From: Patiriisocius marinus
GTDB lineage: Bacteria > Bacteroidota > Bacteroidia > Flavobacteriales > Flavobacteriaceae
Reading direction: 5' to 3'
Length of the DNA: 64,000 bases
Assembly (NCBI RefSeq): GCF_008974325.1
Contig: NZ_BKCG01000011.1
Span: 23,735-87,734 of the forward strand
Below are positions 19,698 to 28,184 of this stretch, piece after piece. Made by a program: the position numbers and the translations under genes. Under the pieces are notes generated by a model. That model saw only the letters and a program-made list of their open reading frames with translations, ran no database searches and was not told the DNA's origin. How positions within the stretch are numbered: position 1 is the stretch's first letter; each line of letters opens with the position of its first letter.

Positions 19698-21260
19698 ATG
19701 GATAAGAAGCTGTTTGGCTTAATGATAGCGTTGATGGCACTTTCTCTTTTAGGGATAATATTCGTGCAATGGTACTGGATTTCAAATTCATACAATAATA
19801 AGGAGGATCAATTTATAACTACTGTAAGGCAAGTATTAGTTGAAACTTCTAATGAGATTGAGCTAGATGAAGTTGAAAAGTACTTTGACATGTATAGTAA
19901 GTTCATAGAAGAAAAGGGAGGGTCTGAAGGTATTTCTATCAATGAGCTTATATATAATATTAATGGAGATCAGGCAAATGACGCTTATATTTTTTCTGAT
20001 GGAATTCAGGAAGAAGATTATAAACTCTCATCTAATTTTTTAGATTCTGAAATTGATAGTATTATTTTTAAAAGAATAATAAGCAAGCAGAAAATTACTA
20101 AAATCATCAAAGGAATTGATGGAAATGATAAAACTGAAATTGTAACTGAAAATTTCAGAAGATTAAAAGATTATGAAAAGGCTCGTTTTGAGAAGACTTT
20201 TAATAATATATCAGTTAATACACCTATTCACCGTAGGGTTAGTGTAGAGACAATCGATAATTTAATTTCTCAAAAAGCGAAAGCTAGAGGGGTAAATTCT
20301 AAATTTCAGTTTGCTGTTTTTAGTAATAATATACCAACTAAAATTAGATCAAAGGAATTTAATCTAATGCCAGAGACTACTTTTAAAGTACCGCTCTTTG
20401 AAAATAACGATATAAATAAAGGGTATCAATTATATGTGAACTTTTATGAACAAGAACGTGACGTTCTTGGATCTATATTAGGGATGACAATATTGTCTCT
20501 CATATTTACAACAGTGATCTTTATTACTTTTTTTAGCGCATTATCGCAAATTTTTAAACAACGACAATTAGCGGAAATTAAGAATGATTTCATTAATAAT
20601 ATGACTCACGAATTTAAAACACCTATTGCTACAATTAACTTAGCATTAGATGCATTAAAAAACCCTAAAGTAAAGGCAAGTGAGGAGTTTTCGGCAAAGT
20701 ATACTAAAATGATACGTGACGAAAATAAACGAATGCACGAGCAAGTTGAAAACGTATTGCGTATTTCAAAACTTGATAAGAATGAACTTGATTTGCCTAA
20801 AGAACGCATTGAATTACACGGGTTAATTGAAGATGCTATTTCTCATATTGAATTAATAGTTGAGAATAGAGGAGGTTATATAAATACACATCTTGGCGCA
20901 TTGAAGACGGATGTTTTAGTAAATGAATCTCACATGACTAACGTATTAGTCAACTTGTTAGATAATGCAGTAAAGTACTCTGAAGATAGTCCTAAGATTG
21001 ACATTTTTACTGAGAATGTTCGTAATGGAGTTGTCCTTAAAATACGTGACCAAGGATTAGGAATGACTAAAGGAGAACAACGAAAAATATTTGAAAAATT
21101 TTATAGAGTCCCTACTGGGGATATTCATAACGTAAAGGGTCACGGATTAGGCCTATCATATGCAAAACGAATTCTTAATGATCACGACGCTACTATTTCA
21201 GTGGAAAGTGAGTTAGGAAAAGGGAGCACATTTAGTATCAAATTACACTTAATATCTTAA
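19698..21260 (+). CDS. Sensor histidine kinase
   Basis: A 520-residue two-component sensor. Two membrane helices (about 6-28 and 258-281) enclose a sensor region of some 230 residues outside the cytoplasm. The DHp domain has the phosphoacceptor H304 in NMTHEFKTPIA. The catalytic domain has the N box (NLLDNAVKYSE), G1 (DQGLGM) and G2 (GHGLGLSYAK). The partner response regulator begins three bases after the stop. The pair looks like the RprX/RprY type of Bacteroidota systems, but the signal is unknown. Confidence 0.93.
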   Translation: MDKKLFGLMIALMALSLLGIIFVQWYWISNSYNNKEDQFITTVRQVLVETSNEIELDEVEKYFDMYSKFIEEKGGSEGISINELIYNINGDQANDAYIFSDGIQEEDYKLSSNFLDSEIDSIIFKRIISKQKITKIIKGIDGNDKTEIVTENFRRLKDYEKARFEKTFNNISVNTPIHRRVSVETIDNLISQKAKARGVNSKFQFAVFSNNIPTKIRSKEFNLMPETTFKVPLFENNDINKGYQLYVNFYEQERDVLGSILGMTILSLIFTTVIFITFFSALSQIFKQRQLAEIKNDFINNMTHEFKTPIATINLALDALKNPKVKASEEFSAKYTKMIRDENKRMHEQVENVLRISKLDKNELDLPKERIELHGLIEDAISHIELIVENRGGYINTHLGALKTDVLVNESHMTNVLVNLLDNAVKYSEDSPKIDIFTENVRNGVVLKIRDQGLGMTKGEQRKIFEKFYRVPTGDIHNVKGHGLGLSYAKRILNDHDATISVESELGKGSTFSIKLHLIS

Positions 21261-21263
21261 TAT

Positions 21264-21980
21264 ATGGAAACCGAAAATAAAAAAATTCTACTAGTTGAAG
21301 ACGATCCAAACTTTGGAACTGTCCTGAAAGATTATTTAGCAATGAATGACTATAACGTTACTCATGCTAAAAACGGAATGGAAGGCTTTGAAAAATTTAA
21401 AAAGGATGATTACGATCTTTGTATTTTAGACGTAATGATGCCTTATAAAGATGGATTTACTTTAGCTAAAGAAATTAGAGAGAAAAATGAAGAGGTGCCT
21501 ATTATTTTCTTAACTGCAAAAGCAATGAAAGAAGATGTATTAAAAGGATACAAAGTGGGAGCTGATGATTATCTAAATAAACCATTTGATAGTGAAGTGC
21601 TGTTAATGAAAATTAAGGCAATTATTCAAAGAAAAACAACAGATTCAATTGCAGATAGTAAGCAGTTTGAATTCCAAGTGGGTAATTTTTTCTTGAATTC
21701 TAAATTGCGTTTTCTGTCTTATAAAAAAGATACTCCAGTTAAATTGTCGCCTAAAGAGAATGAATTACTTCGTTTACTTGCGCTTCATAAAAATGATTTG
21801 ATGCCACGTGAGTTAGCATTAACAAAAATATGGAGAGATGATAATTACTTTACATCTAGAAGTATGGATGTTTACATCGCAAAACTTAGAAAATACCTAG
21901 GTAACGATGATGATGTAGAGATTATCAATATCCACGGAGAAGGTTTTAGGCTTGTAGTTAAAAGTGAAGTAGAAAACTAA
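21264..21980 (+). CDS. OmpR-family response regulator
   Basis: A 238-residue response regulator. The receiver domain (about 7-120) has the acidic pair of VEDDPN, the phosphoacceptor D56 in CILDVMMP, and the switch region FLTAKA followed by LNKPF. The winged-helix DNA-binding domain (about 135-234) includes LSPKENELLRLL and RSMDVYIAKLRKYLG, typical of OmpR/PhoB. It is co-transcribed with the kinase three bases upstream. Its targets are not evident from the window. Confidence 0.94.
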   Translation: METENKKILLVEDDPNFGTVLKDYLAMNDYNVTHAKNGMEGFEKFKKDDYDLCILDVMMPYKDGFTLAKEIREKNEEVPIIFLTAKAMKEDVLKGYKVGADDYLNKPFDSEVLLMKIKAIIQRKTTDSIADSKQFEFQVGNFFLNSKLRFLSYKKDTPVKLSPKENELLRLLALHKNDLMPRELALTKIWRDDNYFTSRSMDVYIAKLRKYLGNDDDVEIINIHGEGFRLVVKSEVEN

Positions 21981-22000
21981 TCGAGATACATATAGTGTTT

Positions 22001-22029
22001 AAAGCGCCTTTTTTAAAGGGCGCTTTTTG
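22001..22029. terminator. Convergent terminator overlapping the end of miaA
   Basis: AAAGCGCC pairs with GGCGCTTT around a short AT loop, followed by T runs on both strands. The stem contains the last codons of miaA, and its stop codon lies in the loop, so one hairpin appears to end both the response regulator transcript and the miaA transcript. Confidence 0.85.
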
Positions 22030-22924
22030 TTTTTATAAAACCCTCAATAATTAGGAAATCAGCATCAAAATCAAACCAATTTATTGTTTCATTTTTTCTA
22101 AACCAAGTTCCTTGTCGTTTTGCAAAACGGCGGGTATTTTTTTTGATTTCTGAAATAGCTTCTTCTAAGGTGATTTCTCCATCAAAATGTTGAAATAGTT
22201 CTCTATAACCTACGGTTTGCAGTGCGTTCAGTTCTCTATATTTCAACAAACCTTTGGCTTCGTCTACCAATCCTTCTTCAATCATTATATCTACACGTTT
22301 ATTAATTCTATCGTAAATAGTCTCTCTAGGTGCGTTTATACCAATGTAAAGTGTGTTGAATGGGCGAGCAACTTTATTTTCATTAAGGAAATATGAATAT
22401 TGTTTTCCGGTTTCAATAAACAACTCTAAAGCACGAATAACTCTTCGAGGGTTATGGATGTCTATTGTTTTAAAACTTTCAAAATCTACTTCTTTTAATT
22501 TTTCTTGAAGCGAAGTGATGCCAAATTGTTCTAAATCCTTATTTAATTCTATCCTAATTTTAGGATCTACTTTTGGAAAATTATCTAAGCCTTTGACTAC
22601 AGCATCTACATACAAACCAGAACCGCCAACTAATACTGCGATATTTTTTTTCTGAAATATGCTGTCTAATTTAGCTAGTGCATCACGTTCAAAATCACCT
22701 ACTGTATATGTGTCTACAACTGAAATGTTTTGAATGAAGTGATGTTTTGCTTGCGATAATTCTTCCGTTGAAGGAACAGCAGTTCCAATAGCCATTTCTT
22801 TAAAAAACTGACGAGAATCAGCACTTAATATTTCGGTAGAAAAAGCATTAGCAATTTTAATAGCTAAAGCTGTTTTTCCAATTGCTGTTGCTCCCACAAC
22901 GCATATTAATAGTGGTTTAGGCAT
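22013..22924 (-). CDS. miaA: tRNA dimethylallyltransferase MiaA
   Basis: MiaA transfers a dimethylallyl group to A37 of tRNAs reading UNN codons. The 303-residue protein has the Walker A motif GATAIGKT (11-18), the ADSRQFFKEMAIGTA segment (35-49) that binds tRNA and catalyses transfer, GGSGLYVDAV, and the C-terminal RFAKRQGTWFRK motif. Length is normal. It overlaps the potassium channel stop by one base and is the last gene of a seven-gene minus-strand run. Confidence 0.96.
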   Translation of the reverse strand: MPKPLLICVVGATAIGKTALAIKIANAFSTEILSADSRQFFKEMAIGTAVPSTEELSQAKHHFIQNISVVDTYTVGDFERDALAKLDSIFQKKNIAVLVGGSGLYVDAVVKGLDNFPKVDPKIRIELNKDLEQFGITSLQEKLKEVDFESFKTIDIHNPRRVIRALELFIETGKQYSYFLNENKVARPFNTLYIGINAPRETIYDRINKRVDIMIEEGLVDEAKGLLKYRELNALQTVGYRELFQHFDGEITLEEAISEIKKNTRRFAKRQGTWFRKNETINWFDFDADFLIIEGFIKTKSAL

Positions 22925-23790
22925 TATTCAAGAATATCTTCAGGGTGAAGGTGAGTTCCACATTTATGGCAAAATTCTGCATCGTCTCTATGTTTACTAG
23001 CTCCGCAATTACGACAAGCTTGTGTGTTTACGTGAACATAATCAGGGTCGTCTTGGTTGGGTTTGCCATTCATTTTTTTAGCATATTCGGCACTAACAAT
23101 TCCAGTAGGTACAGCGATAATTCCGTAACCTAAAATCATAATAATAGCAGCAATAAATTGACCTTGTGGAGTAACAGGTGCAATATCGCCAAAACCAACT
23201 GTTGTTAGTGTGACAATACACCAATAGACGCTTACAGGAATACTTACAAATCCACTTTCTTCCCCTTCAATTAAGTACATAATTGTTCCTGCTATAATTG
23301 ATGATATCAATACAAAAAACAGGAATACTAATATTTTAGCTCTACTGTCTTTTAGTGCTTTAGATAGTTTGTTAGCTTCACCTATATAGCGTGTTATTTT
23401 TAAAATTCTAAATACACGTAACAATCGTAAAGCCCTTACGGCTAGTAACGCATTAGATCCTACAAATATGAATGATAGATATAGTGGTATTGTGGATAGT
23501 AAGTCTATAATTCCATAAAAGCTGAAAATATAGGTCGATGGTTTTTTTACCGTAATTATTCTTGCAATGTATTCAAGTGAGAAGAATATTGTAATAATCC
23601 ATTCACCGTAGTATAGCCATTTATATGTGTTTTCGGAAAAACCTTTTACACTTTCTAACATTACGAAAATAACACTCACTACAATTAAAATAAGCAGTAT
23701 TACATCGAAAAGCTTCCCCATAGGGGTGTCTGCCTCATAAATGATGGTGTGAAGTTTGCTTCTTAAACTTTGTTCGTTGCTGGTTTTCAA
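22924..23790 (-). CDS. Voltage-gated potassium channel with C-terminal zinc ribbon
   Basis: A 288-residue six-helix cation channel. S1 to S4 span about residues 28-135, with a voltage-sensor pattern of regularly spaced arginines (R119, R122, R125, R128). The pore loop and selectivity filter TVGFGD are at 197-202, between S5 (about 152-172) and S6 (212-235). The cytoplasmic C terminus ends in a zinc-ribbon pattern with paired cysteines C259/C262 and C274/C277. The channel part is a Kv-type potassium channel. The ribbon is unusual and its role unknown. It overlaps miaA by one base. Confidence 0.9.
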   Translation of the reverse strand: MKTSNEQSLRSKLHTIIYEADTPMGKLFDVILLILIVVSVIFVMLESVKGFSENTYKWLYYGEWIITIFFSLEYIARIITVKKPSTYIFSFYGIIDLLSTIPLYLSFIFVGSNALLAVRALRLLRVFRILKITRYIGEANKLSKALKDSRAKILVFLFFVLISSIIAGTIMYLIEGEESGFVSIPVSVYWCIVTLTTVGFGDIAPVTPQGQFIAAIIMILGYGIIAVPTGIVSAEYAKKMNGKPNQDDPDYVHVNTQACRNCGASKHRDDAEFCHKCGTHLHPEDILE

Positions 23791-23826
23791 TTGCTTAAAT
23801 TTAATTTAAATGTAACGAAGTTTCTT

Positions 23827-25242
23827 TTAACTCTCTGTGTTAGTGTCTAAATTAATAGTTTTAATCACTTTTCGTTTTTTTAAATAGGTCTGAATTATAT
23901 GCTGAGAATCACGGTTGTTTTTCATTGGGCGAATAATCGACTTTAAAATTTCAGGTTGTGTTATTTGATGGTTTAGCGTGTAGAAACCAAAACCTTTAAA
24001 GATTCCATTTTCAATTAAGACAACGGATCTTTCATCTCTGTCACGCCCTTTATCGATCACTAACATGTTTTTGCTCGCATAACTATATTCATCAAGGAAA
24101 ACTTGTACTCTTTCGTTATATGCTTCAGGAGCCTCTTCTTGTACACAAGCACCATTGCACTCTTTTATAGTGTAGCTGAAACAAGCTTCTTCAGTTTTGT
24201 GGAAACCCCCAAGGCGCTGGCAAAGGCCATATTTAGCTATAATACCTTCTAGACTATTTTTAGCAGATTGAAAACTAGTAAAAGTTGTAATTGCTTTCTT
24301 ACGAGAATCTTCCTTTTCAATTTTTAAATTGATATAACCATCCTCATCAACTATGCTACCAAGTTGATAGTTGAAAATCGACTTACGAAGCGCACGATTA
24401 AATTTAGGTTTATGACGTTTTATTTGATCACTTTCAAGTAATTGAGCAACTAGATCATTTCCAGTTTTGTCAAATGTAACAGAACTTACTTCTTGTTGTA
24501 TCTGTTTAGATTTTCGATTGTCACTTGTAAAATGTTGTGTCAATCTTTTTTTAATATTTTTACTTTTACCTATATAAATGATGTCGCCATTTTCATTGTG
24601 TAAGTAATACACTCCAGTATCTGAAGTACTAGATTTAATTATATCTAATAGCTTAGTGTTTATTTGTTTTTTAGGTTCTTTCTTTACCAACTGCTTTACT
24701 ATCTCGCGATTTTCATCTTTAAGTAATAGTAGTTTAAAAAGCTCTACAGTTGCTTTAGCATCACCTTGTGCTCTGTGTCTATCGCTTAAAGGTATACCAA
24801 GCGAGCGTACCAGTTTTCCTAAGCTGTACGAAGGCATATCTGGGATTAGTTTTTTTGCTAATTCAACCGTACATAGGGTTTCCATATCAAAGTTATAACC
24901 AAGGCGATCAAATTCTGTGGTGAGAATACGGTTATCAAAATTTGCATTATGTGCCACTAGTACAGCACCTTCAGTCATTTCAATAATACGTTTTGCTACC
25001 TCGTAGAATTTAGGTGCATTGCGTAACATTTCACTATTAATACCTGTAAGATTTACTACAAACGGTTGAATAGGGCGTTCAGGGTTTACTAAACTTGCAA
25101 ATTGATCTACTACTTTTATCCCGTTAAAGCGATAGATGGCAATTTCAGTAATTCCTTCTTCGTTAAATTTACCTCCTGTGGTTTCTATATCTAATATTGC
25201 GTATTCCAAAAGTTTTCTACTTGTTGTAATTTCTGGCTCCAA
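23827..25242 (-). CDS. DnaQ-like 3'-5' exonuclease fused to a GIY-YIG (UvrC/Cho-like) nuclease domain
   Basis: A 471-residue two-nuclease fusion. The N-terminal exonuclease domain (about 12-175) has the DEDDh residues D18 and E20 (DIETTGG), D103 (HNANFD) and the pair H156/D161 (HRAQGD). The GIY-YIG domain (about 208-290) shows VYYL, YIG (223-225) and the arginine of NIKKRL. A UvrC-like tail follows. Related fusions are known in actinobacteria and Bacteroidota and probably act in DNA repair. The ATG overlaps the end of yggS by 26 bases; a TTG at 25209, giving MEYAILDIE, would avoid the overlap and matches the usual family start. Confidence 0.88.
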   Translation of the reverse strand: MEPEITTSRKLLEYAILDIETTGGKFNEEGITEIAIYRFNGIKVVDQFASLVNPERPIQPFVVNLTGINSEMLRNAPKFYEVAKRIIEMTEGAVLVAHNANFDNRILTTEFDRLGYNFDMETLCTVELAKKLIPDMPSYSLGKLVRSLGIPLSDRHRAQGDAKATVELFKLLLLKDENREIVKQLVKKEPKKQINTKLLDIIKSSTSDTGVYYLHNENGDIIYIGKSKNIKKRLTQHFTSDNRKSKQIQQEVSSVTFDKTGNDLVAQLLESDQIKRHKPKFNRALRKSIFNYQLGSIVDEDGYINLKIEKEDSRKKAITTFTSFQSAKNSLEGIIAKYGLCQRLGGFHKTEEACFSYTIKECNGACVQEEAPEAYNERVQVFLDEYSYASKNMLVIDKGRDRDERSVVLIENGIFKGFGFYTLNHQITQPEILKSIIRPMKNNRDSQHIIQTYLKKRKVIKTINLDTNTES

Positions 25243-25876
25243 AAATAGCGCTTCCTATGCGTACCATTGTGCTGCCTTCTTTAATTGCTAATTGATAATC
25301 ACCACTCATACCCATTGAAAGTTCTTTAATGTTTGAGTGTTCTTTTTTAAATGTGTCAAAGCAGTTTTTTAAGGTTTTAAATTCTGATGTTATTTGTGAT
25401 TGATCATCTGTAAATGTAGCCATTCCCATTAGCCCAACTACTTTGACGTGGGTTAATTCATTGAATATTTCAGAAGTTAATATTTTTTTGGCGTCTTCTT
25501 GAGATAAACCAAACTTACTGTCCTCTGAGGCTATTTTTATTTGTAATAAACAGGAGATTATACGTTCGTTATTTTTTCCGTGTTTATTTATTTCTTTTAA
25601 TAATTTTAGACTATCAACTGCGTGGATAAGGCTTACAAAAGGAGCCATATATTTTACCTTATTGGTTTGTACATGACCAATCATGTGCCACTCAATATCC
25701 TTTGGCATTTGTTCCCATTTTTCAGCCATTTCTTGGATTTTGTTTTCTCCAAAAATTCGCTGTCCTGCATTATAAGCTTCCATTAGGTCTTCAACAGGTT
25801 TTGTTTTAGACACAGCTACCAATTTCACTTCTTCGGGAAGTTGGTTATTGTAAAACGTTATTTGTTCAGCTATCAT
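25217..25876 (-). CDS. YggS family pyridoxal phosphate homeostasis protein
   Basis: A 219-residue single-domain PLP-binding protein of the YggS/PROSC family, which buffers free PLP and has no known catalytic activity. The PLP lysine is K24 in AVSKTKP. Other family motifs include FGENKIQEM, WHMIGHVQTNK, GLMGMAT, LSMGMSGDY and VRIGSAIFG. Length is normal. It lies between the DUF1015 gene and the nuclease fusion in the same orientation. Confidence 0.94.
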   Translation of the reverse strand: MIAEQITFYNNQLPEEVKLVAVSKTKPVEDLMEAYNAGQRIFGENKIQEMAEKWEQMPKDIEWHMIGHVQTNKVKYMAPFVSLIHAVDSLKLLKEINKHGKNNERIISCLLQIKIASEDSKFGLSQEDAKKILTSEIFNELTHVKVVGLMGMATFTDDQSQITSEFKTLKNCFDTFKKEHSNIKELSMGMSGDYQLAIKEGSTMVRIGSAIFGARNYNK

Positions 25877-25928
25877 GAGGTTTCATTTTATTAATATTTC
25901 CGAAGAAATATCACTTTAAGATTCAGGG

Positions 25929-27167
25929 CTAAAATTCGTAAATTGTAACTCCGCTTCTTAGCTTAGGTTCAATGTATGTGCTCTTAGGAGGCATTTTTAA
26001 ACCTTCATTTGCAATTTGTTTCATCTCGTTAGTGGTAACTGGAACTAGCCCAAAACCAACTTTAAAATCACCTCTGTCAACAACTGTTTTTACGTAAGCT
26101 AAGTCATTTTTACCGTGCGAATAATCTATACGCTTATCGCTTCGTAAATCTTTAATTCCTAGAATGGGGTCTAAAATTAGCTTAAATAAAATGTGTGTGT
26201 CTAGACCATCTAATGCGTTTTCGATTTTGTAATAATCTTTACGGAGGTATAGGGAATAGAAATTTCCGTCGAGATACATGCTAAAATGATTTTTCTTAGA
26301 GGGTTTGTAATATTCAAGACCTCTATTTTCAATTCTGAAATGTGCATCAAGCTTTATTAAAAACTCTTCCTTTTTAAGGCCATTTAAATCTTTAACTAGT
26401 CTGTTGAATTCGTATATTTTTAAATTGCTTTCAGGAATTAGGTAACTCATAAAGTAATTATAAGTTTCTGTTCCTTTATGATTTTTGTTTTCTTCTTTAG
26501 AAGTTTTAGCTAATAAATAAGAAGAAGAAGATCGATGATGACCATCAGCAATATAGAGCGTGTCCATTTTATCAAAAATGGCACTTATTTTATCAATAAT
26601 GGCAGTGTCTAAAATAGGCCATAAATAATGCGTGTCTCTATATGTTGTGGTAAATTCGTATTCCGCACGTACAGATATTGCTTTAGAGATAATAGTTTCT
26701 AATTCAGGATTGTCTGGATAGGTAATCAATACGGGTTCAGCATTAAAACCCACTGTTTTAAGGTATTCTACAAATATTTCTTCTTTATATTTGAGAGTGT
26801 CCTCGTGTTTTTTAATAATATCGTCTTCATAATCCTGAGCACTTGCTGCAGCAATAATTCCATGAAAAACTAAGCCGTCACGATTTACTATTTTATACAC
26901 ATAGTAACTTGCTGTTTCGTCTTTCTTAAAAATATCATCTTCTTTAAATTCCTGATACCTATTTCTAACTAAGGTATAGCGTTCTTTTCCGCTAATAACT
27001 TGGTCATATTTATAACCAGGATTTACGATGTGCAGAAATGAAAAAGGATTGTCTCTCAACCTCGCCTCACGTTGTTGTGGCGTGTAGCTATCGTAAGATC
27101 TTGCAGCTATTAAACTAACTTTATCACGGGTAGGTCGTACTGCTTTAAAAGGGATTATTTTAGCCAA
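25929..27167 (-). CDS. DUF1015 family protein
   Basis: A 412-residue cytoplasmic protein of the DUF1015 family. Family features visible are the N-terminal FKAVRPTRDK, NPFSFLHIVNPG, and the central IADGHHRSSSS motif near residue 218. The DGHHR element resembles the nucleotide-binding motif of ParB/sulfiredoxin-fold phosphotransferases such as archaeal serine kinase SerK, which is an inference from motif shape. In other Bacteroidota the gene often accompanies serine biosynthesis genes; here it sits between a 3-hydroxyacyl-CoA dehydrogenase gene and yggS. No reaction is assigned. Confidence 0.82.
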   Translation of the reverse strand: MAKIIPFKAVRPTRDKVSLIAARSYDSYTPQQREARLRDNPFSFLHIVNPGYKYDQVISGKERYTLVRNRYQEFKEDDIFKKDETASYYVYKIVNRDGLVFHGIIAAASAQDYEDDIIKKHEDTLKYKEEIFVEYLKTVGFNAEPVLITYPDNPELETIISKAISVRAEYEFTTTYRDTHYLWPILDTAIIDKISAIFDKMDTLYIADGHHRSSSSYLLAKTSKEENKNHKGTETYNYFMSYLIPESNLKIYEFNRLVKDLNGLKKEEFLIKLDAHFRIENRGLEYYKPSKKNHFSMYLDGNFYSLYLRKDYYKIENALDGLDTHILFKLILDPILGIKDLRSDKRIDYSHGKNDLAYVKTVVDRGDFKVGFGLVPVTTNEMKQIANEGLKMPPKSTYIEPKLRSGVTIYEF

Positions 27168-27210
27168 GAGAGGTGTTTAATTTGATATTATTAATTCAGT
27201 TATTAATGAA

Positions 27211-28098
27211 TTATGCAAACTGACTTGAAACTACTTCAGCCTTTCTGTTTTCACTGTAGTCGTAAAAACCTTCTCCGCTTTTAGCACCTTTTTTACCTGC
27301 CATAACCATATTAACTAATAACGGGCAAGGGGCGTATTTTGGGTTTTTAAACCCGTCATACATTACGTTTAATATTGAAAGACAAACGTCAAGTCCTATA
27401 AAATCAGCTAAAGCTAATGGTCCCATTGGGTGAGCCATACCTAACATCATTACCGTATCAATTTCTTTTACGCCAGCAACGCCATTGTAAAGGGTTTCGA
27501 TTGCCTCATTTATCATAGGCATTAGAATACGGTTAGCTACAAATCCTGGGTAGTCATTTACCTCAACAGGTACTTTGTTTAACTTTTTAGAAACTTCTTC
27601 TACAGTTTTGTAAGTTTCGTCACTTGTGCTATATCCTTTAATGATTTCAACTAATTTCATAATTGGCACAGGATTCATAAAGTGCATTCCTATTACCATT
27701 TCTGGTCTCGAAGTAACGGCAGCAATTTGTGTAATAGAAATTGATGATGTGTTACTAGCAAGAATGGTGTTTGAAGGACAAAACTTTTCTAAGTCTTTGA
27801 AAATTTTAAGTTTTAGATCTAAATTTTCAGTTGCAGCTTCAATAACAAGACTAGCTTCTTTAACTCCTTGTTCAAGGCTAGTAAACGTAGTGATATTATT
27901 AAGCGTACGAGCTTTATCATCTTCGCTAATTTTTTCTTTGGCTACCATTCGATCAAGATTTTTAGTGATAGTTGCCATACCGCGATCAATGTTTTCTTGC
28001 GAAATATCAATCAATTGAACTTTGTAATCAAACTGTGCAAATGTGTGGGCAATACCATTTCCCATTGTTCCTGCACCTATAACTGCTACGTTTTCCAT
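27211..28098 (-). CDS. 3-hydroxybutyryl-CoA dehydrogenase family protein
   Basis: A 295-residue NAD(P)-dependent 3-hydroxyacyl-CoA dehydrogenase. The N-terminal Rossmann domain has GAGTMGNGIAHTFA (8-21). The catalytic region is HFMNPVPIMKLVEII with its conserved histidine near residue 140. The C-terminal domain shows PGFVANRILMPMINEA and GMAHPMGPLALADFIGLD, typical of short-chain (Hbd/PaaH) enzymes. It interconverts acetoacetyl-CoA-type substrates with hydroxyacyl-CoA. No thiolase or crotonase gene is adjacent, so the pathway is not settled. Confidence 0.93.
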   Translation of the reverse strand: MENVAVIGAGTMGNGIAHTFAQFDYKVQLIDISQENIDRGMATITKNLDRMVAKEKISEDDKARTLNNITTFTSLEQGVKEASLVIEAATENLDLKLKIFKDLEKFCPSNTILASNTSSISITQIAAVTSRPEMVIGMHFMNPVPIMKLVEIIKGYSTSDETYKTVEEVSKKLNKVPVEVNDYPGFVANRILMPMINEAIETLYNGVAGVKEIDTVMMLGMAHPMGPLALADFIGLDVCLSILNVMYDGFKNPKYAPCPLLVNMVMAGKKGAKSGEGFYDYSENRKAEVVSSQFA

Positions 28099-28184
28099 TT
28101 AGTTTTATATTTAGTTCCTGTAAAAATAGGAACGTGTTATCATTGTAGTTAATTAAATTTTTCTTCTTCGGAAATTTTAAAAAC

